Below, one piece after another: positions 1-4,782 of a DNA stretch of 6,205 bases. A model generated the notes under the pieces. That model did no database searches and had not been told where the DNA came from. It was given only the letters and a program-made list of their open reading frames with translations. Source of the DNA: an uncultured Bacilli bacterium. Its GTDB lineage: Bacteria > Bacillota_I > Bacilli_A > RF39 > UBA660. The position numbers and the translations under genes are program-made. The DNA lies in contig CAKORV010000043.1 in assembly GCA_934101625.1 (NCBI GenBank), positions 1 to 6,205 on the forward strand, read 5' to 3'. Position 1 is the stretch's first letter, and each line of letters begins with the position of its first letter.

Positions 1-77
1 TGGAACTCAACTACTTGATATATATTACCTTCATAACTAATAGTCATTCCATTTTTAATATCATTTACATTAAACAT
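1..77 (-). CDS. efp: Elongation factor P, N-terminal fragment (cut by left window edge)
   Basis: The minus-strand frame starting with ATG at 75-77 stays open to the edge and gives 25 codons, beginning MFNVNDIKNGMT and continuing through EGNIYQVVEF. This matches the start of bacterial EF-P, whose first beta-barrel domain (KOW-like) typically begins with a motif of the type NDF-x-x-G-L-T-I-x-x-x-G-x-I-Y-Q-V-x-E-F. EF-P binds the ribosome between the P and E sites and relieves stalling at polyproline stretches. The start lies two bases after the rpmG stop codon, and a GAAAGG ribosome binding site at 88-93 sits inside the rpmG tail, so the two genes are very likely cotranscribed. The modified lysine/arginine loop and domains 2 and 3 are outside the window. 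Confidence 0.88.
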   Translation of the reverse strand, partial: MFNVNDIKNGMTISYEGNIYQVVEF

Positions 78-79
78 TA

Positions 80-250
80 TTAATCAGCCTTTCTTTCTTT
101 ATGAACTGTTGTTTTATTACATCTAGTACAATGTTTTTTGATTTCTAATTTACCTTCAGTATTCTTTTTATTTTTACTAGTTAAGTAATTAATTTCTTTA
201 CAAACTGTACATTGAAGTGCAACGCCTTCTCTATTTTCTTTTTTAGCCAT
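80..250 (-). CDS. rpmG: 50S ribosomal protein L33, zinc-ribbon type
   Basis: This 56-residue protein starts MAKKENREGV and carries two CxxC pairs, C14-C17 (CTVC) and C41-C44 (CTRC), followed by the basic NKTTVHKE tail. That is the zinc-binding (C+) form of L33, a small protein of the large ribosomal subunit near the E site. Length and motifs are normal for the family. The frame is open 21 codons further upstream, but the ATG at 248-250 is chosen because it matches the family start and has a full AGGAGG site nine bases upstream; the longer version would begin upstream of the predicted transcription start. The stop at 80-82 is followed two bases later by efp, giving an rpmG-efp unit. Confidence 0.95.
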   Translation of the reverse strand: MAKKENREGVALQCTVCKEINYLTSKNKKNTEGKLEIKKHCTRCNKTTVHKERKAD

Positions 251-259
251 TATATTCTG

Positions 260-265
260 CCTCCT
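260..265 (-). promoter_or_regulatory. Ribosome binding site of rpmG
   Basis: On the minus strand this reads AGGAGG, a perfect anti-16S match, with a nine-base spacer to the ATG at 250. It decides the rpmG start against the longer open frame. Confidence 0.9.
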
Positions 266-280
266 TTTTTTAACAAGTAG

Positions 281-309
281 ATTATAACAAATATTTTTGA
301 TGTTTACAA
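281..309 (-). promoter_or_regulatory. rpmG promoter (sigma-A-like, extended -10)
   Basis: Read on the minus strand: -35 TTGTAA (304-309), a 17-nt spacer, and -10 TATAAT (281-286), preceded by TG in the TGnTATAAT extended -10 arrangement. The predicted transcription start is near 274, giving a short leader of about 24 nt with the AGGAGG site. Just upstream of the -35 is TATTTTGC, an element shared with the nuclease-gene promoter at 960-988. Confidence 0.85.
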
Positions 310-328
310 GCAAAATAGATTATTTTTA

Positions 329-357
329 TTGATTTTAAGAAAATTTTATGGTATAAA
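329..357 (+). promoter_or_regulatory. Promoter of small RNA copy 1
   Basis: -35 TTGATT (329-334), a 17-nt spacer, and -10 TATAAA (352-357), with TG at 349-350 forming an extended -10 (TGGTATAAA). It points right, away from rpmG, and has no plus-strand reading frame to drive; the only thing downstream is the hairpin at 367-410. The same design recurs at 1020-1048. The transcription start is predicted near 363. Confidence 0.75.
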
Positions 358-362
358 TATAG

Positions 363-414
363 ATACAAGAGATGTAGTCTTGCTGACGTGACAGCGGGGG
401 TGCATCTCTTTTTT
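363..414 (+). ncRNA. Small hairpin RNA, copy 1, family unknown
   Basis: The predicted transcript is about 50 nt and is almost all hairpin. Outer stem 367-376 pairs with 401-410 (AAGAGATGTA with TGCATCTCTT, including one U-G). After a G-G mismatch an inner stem 378-385 pairs with 392-399, rich in U-G pairs and closed by GCUG/CAGC around the loop ACGUGA. Six U residues follow (409-414), so the hairpin also acts as an intrinsic terminator. Copy 2 at 1054-1104 has the same stem length and loop size; 48 of 60 positions (351-410 against 1042-1101) are identical without gaps, and pair A370-U407 is G-C there. The U-tract overlaps the stop codon of the convergent nuclease gene. I do not recognise it as a known riboswitch or small-RNA family. 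Expression and transcript ends are inferred. Confidence 0.6.
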
Positions 415-919
415 ATTTTCTTTTAAATACTTTATATATTTTATTTTTCTTTATTATTATTTTATTTACAAAGTTTGTATCTTCTCTTTCGTAAATCCTT
501 TTTAATTGATTAATTATTTCATTAAAATCAAGTTTAGACTTTGATAAATCCAATATAAAATTATTACTTTGTTTATTTTTTCCATACACTGCATGATATA
601 ATGCTTGATTACTACTACTGGTTATTGTTTTTAAATCCCATCTTTCTTTATTAATAATAAAATCAGGTGTATTAATTTTTTTTGGAAAATTAACTTTTGG
701 TACTAATATTACTTCATAACCAAATACCTGATTAATCCAATAAGCAATATTTAACTCTTCTCTAGAATAATCAAATTTAACGTGTTTACCATCAACGATA
801 TATACACTTTTATCATGAACATAAAAATGTTGTAGCCTTACATCATAAGTAATTTCATCATTTTTAAAATTAGTAGTAATATCAATATAGTTGGCAGTGT
901 CTTGTAACACTTTATTCAC
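413..919 (-). CDS. Stand-alone CdiA C-terminal-type nuclease domain protein
   Basis: Counted from the GTG at 917-919, this is a 168-residue protein. After a short leader (YDVRLQHFYVHDKSVYIVDG) it has the pattern of the CdiA C-terminal nuclease family: a helix (REELNIAYWINQVFG), strand EVILVPKVN, then TPDF (84-87), WDLK (94-97), the segment KNKQSNNFILD (114-124), a late helix and a basic VFKRK end. P85-D86 with D95-x-K97 fits a PD-(D/E)xK nuclease core. Known CDI toxins of this fold cut tRNA or DNA, so nuclease activity is inferred; the substrate is unknown. There is no signal peptide, no delivery domain and no immunity gene nearby. Related free-standing proteins occur on integrative elements and phages of Firmicutes. 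Start choice is uncertain: the open frame reaches a TTG at 986-988, but that overlaps the predicted -35. The best ribosome site (931-938) points to an out-of-frame ATG with a 3-codon frame that ends over the GTG. Confidence 0.72.
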   Translation of the reverse strand: MNKVLQDTANYIDITTNFKNDEITYDVRLQHFYVHDKSVYIVDGKHVKFDYSREELNIAYWINQVFGYEVILVPKVNFPKKINTPDFIINKERWDLKTITSSSNQALYHAVYGKNKQSNNFILDLSKSKLDFNEIINQLKRIYEREDTNFVNKIIIKKNKIYKVFKRK

Positions 920-927
920 AAATGCAT
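916..927 (-). other. Three-codon leader ORF (Met-His-Leu) overlapping the nuclease start
   Basis: The ATG at 925-927 is ideally placed, six bases from GGAGG, but reads ATG CAT TTG TGA and stops. Its TGA overlaps the in-frame GTG at 917-919 as GTGA, the layout used for termination-reinitiation coupling. One more T in the CATTTG run would join this ATG in frame to the nuclease. It may therefore be a real coupling leader, a one-base deletion in the genome, or a homopolymer sequencing error. Confidence 0.4.
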
Positions 928-930
928 TCT

Positions 931-938
931 TCACCTCC
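931..938 (-). promoter_or_regulatory. Strong ribosome binding site of the nuclease gene
   Basis: The minus strand reads GGAGGTGA. The gap from GGAGG is six bases to the out-of-frame ATG at 927 and fourteen to the in-frame GTG at 919. The site shows that translation begins around 917-927 and not at the upstream TTG. Confidence 0.75.
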
Positions 939-959
939 AGTCTGTTAAAAGATAAGCTT

Positions 960-988
960 ATGTTAACATAATTAAGAAAGTATAACAA
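960..988 (-). promoter_or_regulatory. Promoter of the nuclease gene
   Basis: Minus strand: -35 TTGTTA (983-988), 17-nt spacer, -10 TAACAT (960-965) with TG in the extended -10 position (TGTTAACAT). The start is predicted near 953, leaving a leader of about 15 nt before the GGAGGTGA site. The upstream TATTTTGC is identical to that before the rpmG -35. Confidence 0.65.
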
Positions 989-1019
989 GCAAAATATTGA
1001 AAAAATACGAAAAAAACTA

Positions 1020-1048
1020 TTGAATTTTAAACTAAGTTATGGTATAAA
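1020..1048 (+). promoter_or_regulatory. Promoter of small RNA copy 2
   Basis: -35 TTGAAT (1020-1025), 17-nt spacer, -10 TATAAA (1043-1048) with TG at 1040-1041 (TGGTATAAA). It is the counterpart of the promoter at 329-357, with the same spacing and the same extended -10. It fires toward the hairpin at 1058-1101 and, if transcription reads through, into the SDR-ynbB operon. Confidence 0.75.
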
Positions 1049-1053
1049 TATAG

Positions 1054-1104
1054 GTACAAGGGATGTAATCCTGCTGAAGTACCAGCGAGGTCACATCCCT
1101 TTTT
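1054..1104 (+). ncRNA. Small hairpin RNA, copy 2, family unknown; possible leader of the SDR operon
   Basis: The predicted RNA is about 50 nt. Outer stem 1058-1066 pairs with 1093-1101 (AAGGGATGT with ACATCCCTT, nine Watson-Crick pairs). After a small internal loop an inner stem 1069-1076 / 1083-1090, with a C-A mismatch, closes with GCUG/CAGC around the loop AAGUAC. U residues 1100-1104 complete an intrinsic terminator. Against copy 1, pair 1061-1098 is G-C instead of A-U and 1066-1093 is U-A instead of U-G, so the fold is kept while the sequence changes; the inner stem is less strict. The unit ends 46 bases before the SDR start codon and may be a free small RNA or a constitutive attenuator. 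No ligand-binding core of a known riboswitch is visible. Confidence 0.6.
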
Positions 1105-1119
1105 ATTTTTATTAATTTA

Positions 1120-1128
1120 TGTTAAAAT
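1120..1128 (+). promoter_or_regulatory. Possible extended -10 promoter for the SDR-ynbB operon
   Basis: TGTTAAAAT gives a TG motif plus -10 TAAAAT (1123-1128). The -35 position (about 1100-1105) falls in the U-tract of the small RNA terminator and matches the consensus poorly. Transcription would start near 1135, just before the GAGGTG ribosome site at 1136-1141, which stands nine bases from the ATG. Without this promoter the operon would depend on read-through from 1020-1048. Confidence 0.45.
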
Positions 1129-1150
1129 ACTAATCGAGGTGAAATAAATT

Positions 1151-1885
1151 ATGAAAACAGTTTTAGTAACTGGATCTAGTAGTGGTCTTGGAAAAAGCAT
1201 AATAGAAAAATATGCCAGTAATGGATATAATACAATAATTACCTATTTAACTCATGAAAATGAAGCATTAGAATTTAATGAATATATAAAAAATAAATAC
1301 AAAGTTAAAAGTATATGTGTTAAATTAGATATTAGTAATGAAGATGATATACAAAATTTATATAAGTTGATACTTAATGATTTTGGTAAAATTGATGTTT
1401 TAGTTAATAATGCTAGTATTTGTAATGATACTTTATTTGAAGATAAGACTAAAGATAACTTTATGAAAATAATTGAAGTGAACCTTGTCGGAACTTTTTT
1501 AATGAGTAAAACTTTTGGTAAACTTATGTATAACAATAAAAATGGTTCAATTATCAATATAAGTAGTAATAATGGTATTGATTCATATTATTCAGAATCA
1601 CTAGATTATGATGCATCTAAAGCAGGTGTAATAAATTTAAGTCATAATTTAGCTAATGTTTTTTCTCCATATGTAAGGGTTAATACGATATGTCCAGGAT
1701 GGATTGAAACTCCTATGAATGAAAATATGAGTGAAGAATTTAAAAATAAAGAAATCAATAAAATTTTACTTAAAAGGTTTGCTAGTCCAGAAGAAATATC
1801 TAATTTAGTTTATTTTTTATCAAGTGATGAAGCAAGTTATATAAATGATAGTGTTATTAAAATAGATGGTGGTAAAGTATGTTAA
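1151..1885 (+). CDS. SDR-family NAD(P)-dependent oxidoreductase (FabG-like)
   Basis: This 244-residue protein is a complete classical short-chain dehydrogenase/reductase. It has the Rossmann nucleotide-binding motif TGSSSGLG (7-14), LDIS (59-62) at the adenine pocket, NNAS (86-89; usually NNAG), and the catalytic set N111 (EVNLVG), S139 (NISS), Y153 and K157 (YDASK). PGWIETPM (182-189) and a C-terminal VIKIDGG (235-241) follow the usual pattern. Family members reduce carbonyls or oxidise alcohols in the cytoplasm; FabG itself reduces 3-oxoacyl-ACP. The substrate cannot be read from sequence, and there are no other fatty-acid synthesis genes nearby, so fabG is not assigned. Translation starts at an ATG with GAGGTG nine bases upstream. 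Its stop overlaps the ynbB start by seven bases (ATGTTAA), so the two are translationally coupled and probably work in one pathway or under one control. Confidence 0.9.
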   Translation: MKTVLVTGSSSGLGKSIIEKYASNGYNTIITYLTHENEALEFNEYIKNKYKVKSICVKLDISNEDDIQNLYKLILNDFGKIDVLVNNASICNDTLFEDKTKDNFMKIIEVNLVGTFLMSKTFGKLMYNNKNGSIINISSNNGIDSYYSESLDYDASKAGVINLSHNLANVFSPYVRVNTICPGWIETPMNENMSEEFKNKEINKILLKRFASPEEISNLVYFLSSDEASYINDSVIKIDGGKVC

Positions 1886-3117
1886 AATTTAAAGATGAGT
1901 ATATTAATTTAGTAAATGAAAAAGAAAAAGAACTAACTAGTATATTTAATGAAATTAATGATAATGAACTATATTTTAGTAAAAAAGTATTAGATGCATT
2001 TCATAAGAATAATTTAAATGAAAGTGATTTAGTTGGCACTACGGGATATGGGTATAATGATATTGGAAGAGATAAAATAGAAAGTATTTATAGTTCAATA
2101 TTTGGTAGTGAAGATGCTTTAGTTAGAAGAGAATTTATAAGTGGTAGTCATGCGATTAGTACATGTTTATTTGGTATTTTAAGACCTAATGATACATTTT
2201 TATCTATAAGTGGTACTCCATATGATACTATGCATGAAGTAATTGGTATTAGAAATAATTCCAGTTCATTAAAGAGTTTTGGTATTAATTATAAAGAAAT
2301 AGATTTAATTAATAATGATTTCAATTATGAAGAGATTAAAAACAATTTAGATAATATTAAAATGATATATATTCAAAGATCTAAAGGATATTCTACTAGA
2401 GAAAGTATTAATATTGATAAGTTAGCTAAAGTAATAAAATTAATTAAAGATATTAATAAAGATATTATAGTGTTTGTAGATAATTGTTATTGTGAATTTG
2501 TTGAAAGAAAAAGTCCAATTGAAGTTGGAGCAGATGTATGTGTTGGTTCTTTAATCAAGAATTTAGGTGCAGGTATATGTACTAATGGTGCTTATGTTGT
2601 TGGAAGGAAAGATTTGATTCATTTGATAAGTGAAAGATTAACTTTACCAGGTGAAGGAAAAGAACCAGGACCTTCCTTAGATGCTAATAAAATGTTTTTA
2701 ATGGGTATTTATTTAGCACCTAGTGTTGTTGCTTCTAGTTTAAAGATTAATTACTTAATATGCAATGTTATGGAAAGTTTAGGTTATAAAGTTAAACCTA
2801 GTTTAAATGAAAAAAGATGTGATATTGTGTTAAGTTTATATTTAGAAAATGAAAATAATTTAATTAAGTTTTCTAAGGTGTTACAAGAAAGTGGTGCGAT
2901 TAATTCTAATGTTACACCTATTCCATCAGATATGCCTGGTTATGATTCTAAAATAATAATGGCTAGTCCTTCATTTACTCAAGGATCATCTATAGAATTA
3001 TCTTGTGATGCACCATTAAGAAAACCATATATACTTTATATTCAAGGTGGTTTAACTTATCAATATGGAAAGTTAGCTTTAATAAATATTATAAGTAATT
3101 TAAAAGAAACTGATTAG
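1879..3117 (+). CDS. ynbB: YnbB-type PLP-dependent enzyme, methionine gamma-lyase family
   Basis: This 412-residue protein matches the YnbB / Met_gamma_lyase family (older annotation: aluminium resistance protein), fold type I PLP enzymes. Visible family motifs are GYGYNDIGRD (56-65), REFISGSHA (84-92), SGTPYDT (111-117), QRSKGYSTR (166-174), VFVDNCYCEF (198-207) with D201 expected to contact the PLP ring nitrogen, GSLIKNLGAGI (223-233) with K227 as the likely Schiff-base lysine, and PGEGKEPGPS (257-266). Length is normal, with no internal break. By homology it could cleave C-S bonds of methionine or related thioether amino acids, but the physiological substrate of YnbB proteins is not firmly known. 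It overlaps the SDR gene by seven bases, with GGTGG at 1868-1872 as ribosome site inside that gene. The stop codon lies in the terminator at 3107-3137. Confidence 0.9.
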   Translation: MLKFKDEYINLVNEKEKELTSIFNEINDNELYFSKKVLDAFHKNNLNESDLVGTTGYGYNDIGRDKIESIYSSIFGSEDALVRREFISGSHAISTCLFGILRPNDTFLSISGTPYDTMHEVIGIRNNSSSLKSFGINYKEIDLINNDFNYEEIKNNLDNIKMIYIQRSKGYSTRESINIDKLAKVIKLIKDINKDIIVFVDNCYCEFVERKSPIEVGADVCVGSLIKNLGAGICTNGAYVVGRKDLIHLISERLTLPGEGKEPGPSLDANKMFLMGIYLAPSVVASSLKINYLICNVMESLGYKVKPSLNEKRCDIVLSLYLENENNLIKFSKVLQESGAINSNVTPIPSDMPGYDSKIIMASPSFTQGSSIELSCDAPLRKPYILYIQGGLTYQYGKLALINIISNLKETD

Positions 3118-3137
3118 TTTTTAATTCTAATCAGTTT
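3107..3137. terminator. Bidirectional intrinsic terminator between convergent genes
   Basis: A perfect 11-bp stem, AAACTGATTAG (3107-3117) with CTAATCAGTTT (3127-3137), surrounds a 9-nt AT loop. Five T residues (3135-3139) follow on the plus strand, and TTTCTTTT follows on the minus strand. It serves ynbB and the opposite-strand gene and includes the ynbB stop codon; the stop codon of the other gene is directly adjacent. Confidence 0.88.
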
Positions 3138-4691
3138 TTATCTTTCATAATTATTATAAGAACACTCTTCCATGTCTTTTAAATATTCATATGTTTTATT
3201 ACTTCCATTATACTTAAATAGTTTTATATTTTCTCCATGAACTACTAAATAATCACTATATTTTTCTTCAATATAATAATCAAAGCATTTATCTATATCA
3301 TCTTCTCCTATCATAAATATATATGGTTCTAAACGAGTATGATCAAAAGTATCATTACTAAATGTACCATCTGAGTCATCTATATACGCGATTAAATTAC
3401 CACGATTATCTATCATATTTAATCTATTTATATTAGAGTCTCTTTCTTTATATATAATAACATTATCAATAGGATTATCAAAATATGATATATATTTATC
3501 TGAATCAAATAGAATATTCCCTTTCATATCAAATAAAGTTAATTTTTGGTATCCCTGAGAATGAATAAAATCCTTATGACATAAAATACTATAATTATCA
3601 CTATATAAATAGTTATATGTACATGAAGTATAATTTTTATCTAATAATGTAAAATTTTCTCCATTAAAGAAACCAAATTTAAAACTTGAAGTATCTTCCT
3701 TTTTCTCAATTTTAATTAGTTTACCATCAGTATAAGAAAAATCATTACTATATCCATTATCAAATACAATACGATTATTACCAGTTATAAAATCATAATA
3801 TACTTCATTATTATCTAAATTAATATATAGATTTAATCCGTATATAGAAACTCCATATGCATTTTTTTCTTTTTCATTTTTATCTATATATGAATAACCA
3901 AGTAATGGGTTTGACCATCCATCATCAAAATCTTTTAGTTCTTCTGTTTCTAAAATAAATTCTTTTTTATAAACATCATATAAGTAATATCTTTTATTTT
4001 TATATAAAAGTACTTTATTATTACTATATACACCACTTACTATAGAATAACCTCTTTCTATACCTAAATCATGTTCTTCACAATTATATACACTTGGATT
4101 ATCTTTAGAATAATCATAATTTGTAAACCATTTTAATTTTAAGTCATCTCCTATATGATAAGAAGTTTCTTTATAATTACATTTATAAACAATACCCTTT
4201 TCAACTAAAGAAACAACTTGATCTTCAACTTTAAATAGTTTACCTTCTTTATTTTTAAAATATATATCATAAAATTTAACATTTAAATCTTTATTTTCAT
4301 CTGTAACTTTATATATTAAATCTATACCACTTTGTACAACTACAACATTTTTTAGGTTTAACATATACTTATTCTTTTTCTTTTTATAACTTGCTACATA
4401 ACCATCATAAAAATCTTCTTTAATAAATTCTAATCCTTCACTAGACTTTACTTTAAATTCAACATAAACATATCCATCATTACTAGAAAATTCCCATCCT
4501 GGTCCTACTTTAATTTTATCACCGTTTGAATAATTTTTAGTAAAGTTTTCTGTTCCTACACCAAAATAACCTCTGTATTCTTTATAATCTTTATATTCTT
4601 TACTTTCTTCATATAAAAATTTATAGTAAACACCATAACCTAAAGCACCAATAGATATAACACATAATAAAATTAATAATACTTTTTTCAT
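3138..4691 (-). CDS. Membrane-anchored, beta-rich extracytoplasmic protein of unknown function
   Basis: This 517-residue protein is not recognised. It starts MKKVLLILLCV with one hydrophobic segment (about 4-22) after two lysines. There is no clear lipobox or cleavage site, so it is probably an N-terminal membrane anchor with the rest outside the cell. The remainder is rich in Tyr, Asp, Asn and Lys, with many short predicted beta strands. Similar strand-turn units such as KLTLFDMKGNILFDSD and RLNMIDNRGNLIAYIDD (384-400 and 423-439), and earlier KNKRYYLYDVYKKEFILE (231-248), look like blades of a beta-propeller; this is inference. Six cysteines lie in the outer part. The ATG at 4689-4691 is preferred over the TTG just before it because AAGGG (4699-4703) then has a 7-base spacer. 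It has its own promoter at 4721-4749, ends at the shared terminator, and follows another exported protein gene. Confidence 0.75.
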   Translation of the reverse strand: MKKVLLILLCVISIGALGYGVYYKFLYEESKEYKDYKEYRGYFGVGTENFTKNYSNGDKIKVGPGWEFSSNDGYVYVEFKVKSSEGLEFIKEDFYDGYVASYKKKKNKYMLNLKNVVVVQSGIDLIYKVTDENKDLNVKFYDIYFKNKEGKLFKVEDQVVSLVEKGIVYKCNYKETSYHIGDDLKLKWFTNYDYSKDNPSVYNCEEHDLGIERGYSIVSGVYSNNKVLLYKNKRYYLYDVYKKEFILETEELKDFDDGWSNPLLGYSYIDKNEKEKNAYGVSIYGLNLYINLDNNEVYYDFITGNNRIVFDNGYSNDFSYTDGKLIKIEKKEDTSSFKFGFFNGENFTLLDKNYTSCTYNYLYSDNYSILCHKDFIHSQGYQKLTLFDMKGNILFDSDKYISYFDNPIDNVIIYKERDSNINRLNMIDNRGNLIAYIDDSDGTFSNDTFDHTRLEPYIFMIGEDDIDKCFDYYIEEKYSDYLVVHGENIKLFKYNGSNKTYEYLKDMEECSYNNYER

Positions 4692-4720
4692 CAATAATCC
4701 CTTTTCCTATCTTATAATTT

Positions 4721-4749
4721 ATTATACATTAAGATTAATATTATGACAA
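4721..4749 (-). promoter_or_regulatory. Promoter of the membrane-anchored protein gene
   Basis: Minus strand: -35 TTGTCA (4744-4749), 17-nt spacer, -10 TATAAT (4721-4726), close to the sigma-A consensus. TATTTTC precedes the -35, resembling the upstream element of the promoters at 281-309 and 960-988. It directly abuts the terminator of the preceding gene. Confidence 0.85.
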
Positions 4750-4751
4750 GA

Positions 4752-4782
4752 AAATAACTATAGAACTTTACTATAGTTATTT
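4752..4782 (-). terminator. Terminator hairpin of the surface protein gene
   Basis: A 12-bp inverted repeat, AAATAACTATAG with CTATAGTTATTT, encloses a 7-nt loop (4764-4770). On the minus strand it contains the stop codon (4777-4779) and continues into TTATTTTCTT. The stem is AT-rich and the T-run is interrupted, so efficiency may be moderate. Its 3' side touches the -35 box of the next gene. Confidence 0.65.

Larger units (their letters stand above)
351..1101 (+). repeat. Pair of direct repeats flanking the nuclease gene
   Basis: Arms 351-410 and 1042-1101 lie in the same orientation, 691 bases apart, 48/60 identical without gaps. They cover the -10 element, the transcription start and the whole hairpin. 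Similarity is weaker but visible upstream: both have a TTGA(A/T)T -35, and both have the 12-mer ACAAGCAAAATA (306-317 and 985-996). The CdiA-type nuclease gene lies between the arms. Whether the pair arose by duplication of an intergenic unit or marks the ends of an inserted cassette cannot be told from one window. Confidence 0.75.

Noticed and set aside
250..313. 21-residue N-terminal extension of L33
   Set aside because: It does not match the family, overlaps the promoter, and the perfect AGGAGG site fits the ATG at 250.
363..414. Known riboswitch or T-box leader
   Set aside because: Too short, with no conserved ligand core or T-box sequence that I can recognise, and copy 1 has no same-strand gene downstream.
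920..988. Longer nuclease start at the TTG 986-988
   Set aside because: This TTG coincides with the predicted -35 box and has no ribosome site; the strong GGAGGTGA site lies downstream at 931-938.
363..1104. Type III (RNA-protein) toxin-antitoxin system
   Set aside because: In type III systems tandem RNA repeats precede the toxin on the same strand; here the RNAs are single hairpins on the opposite strand.
1252..1557. Minus-strand reading frame of about 100 codons
   Set aside because: It lies wholly inside the SDR gene, antisense to it, with no ribosome site or family pattern; a shadow frame.
4692..4694. TTG as start of the membrane-anchored protein
   Set aside because: The ATG directly after it has the better ribosome-site spacing (7 against 4 bases).
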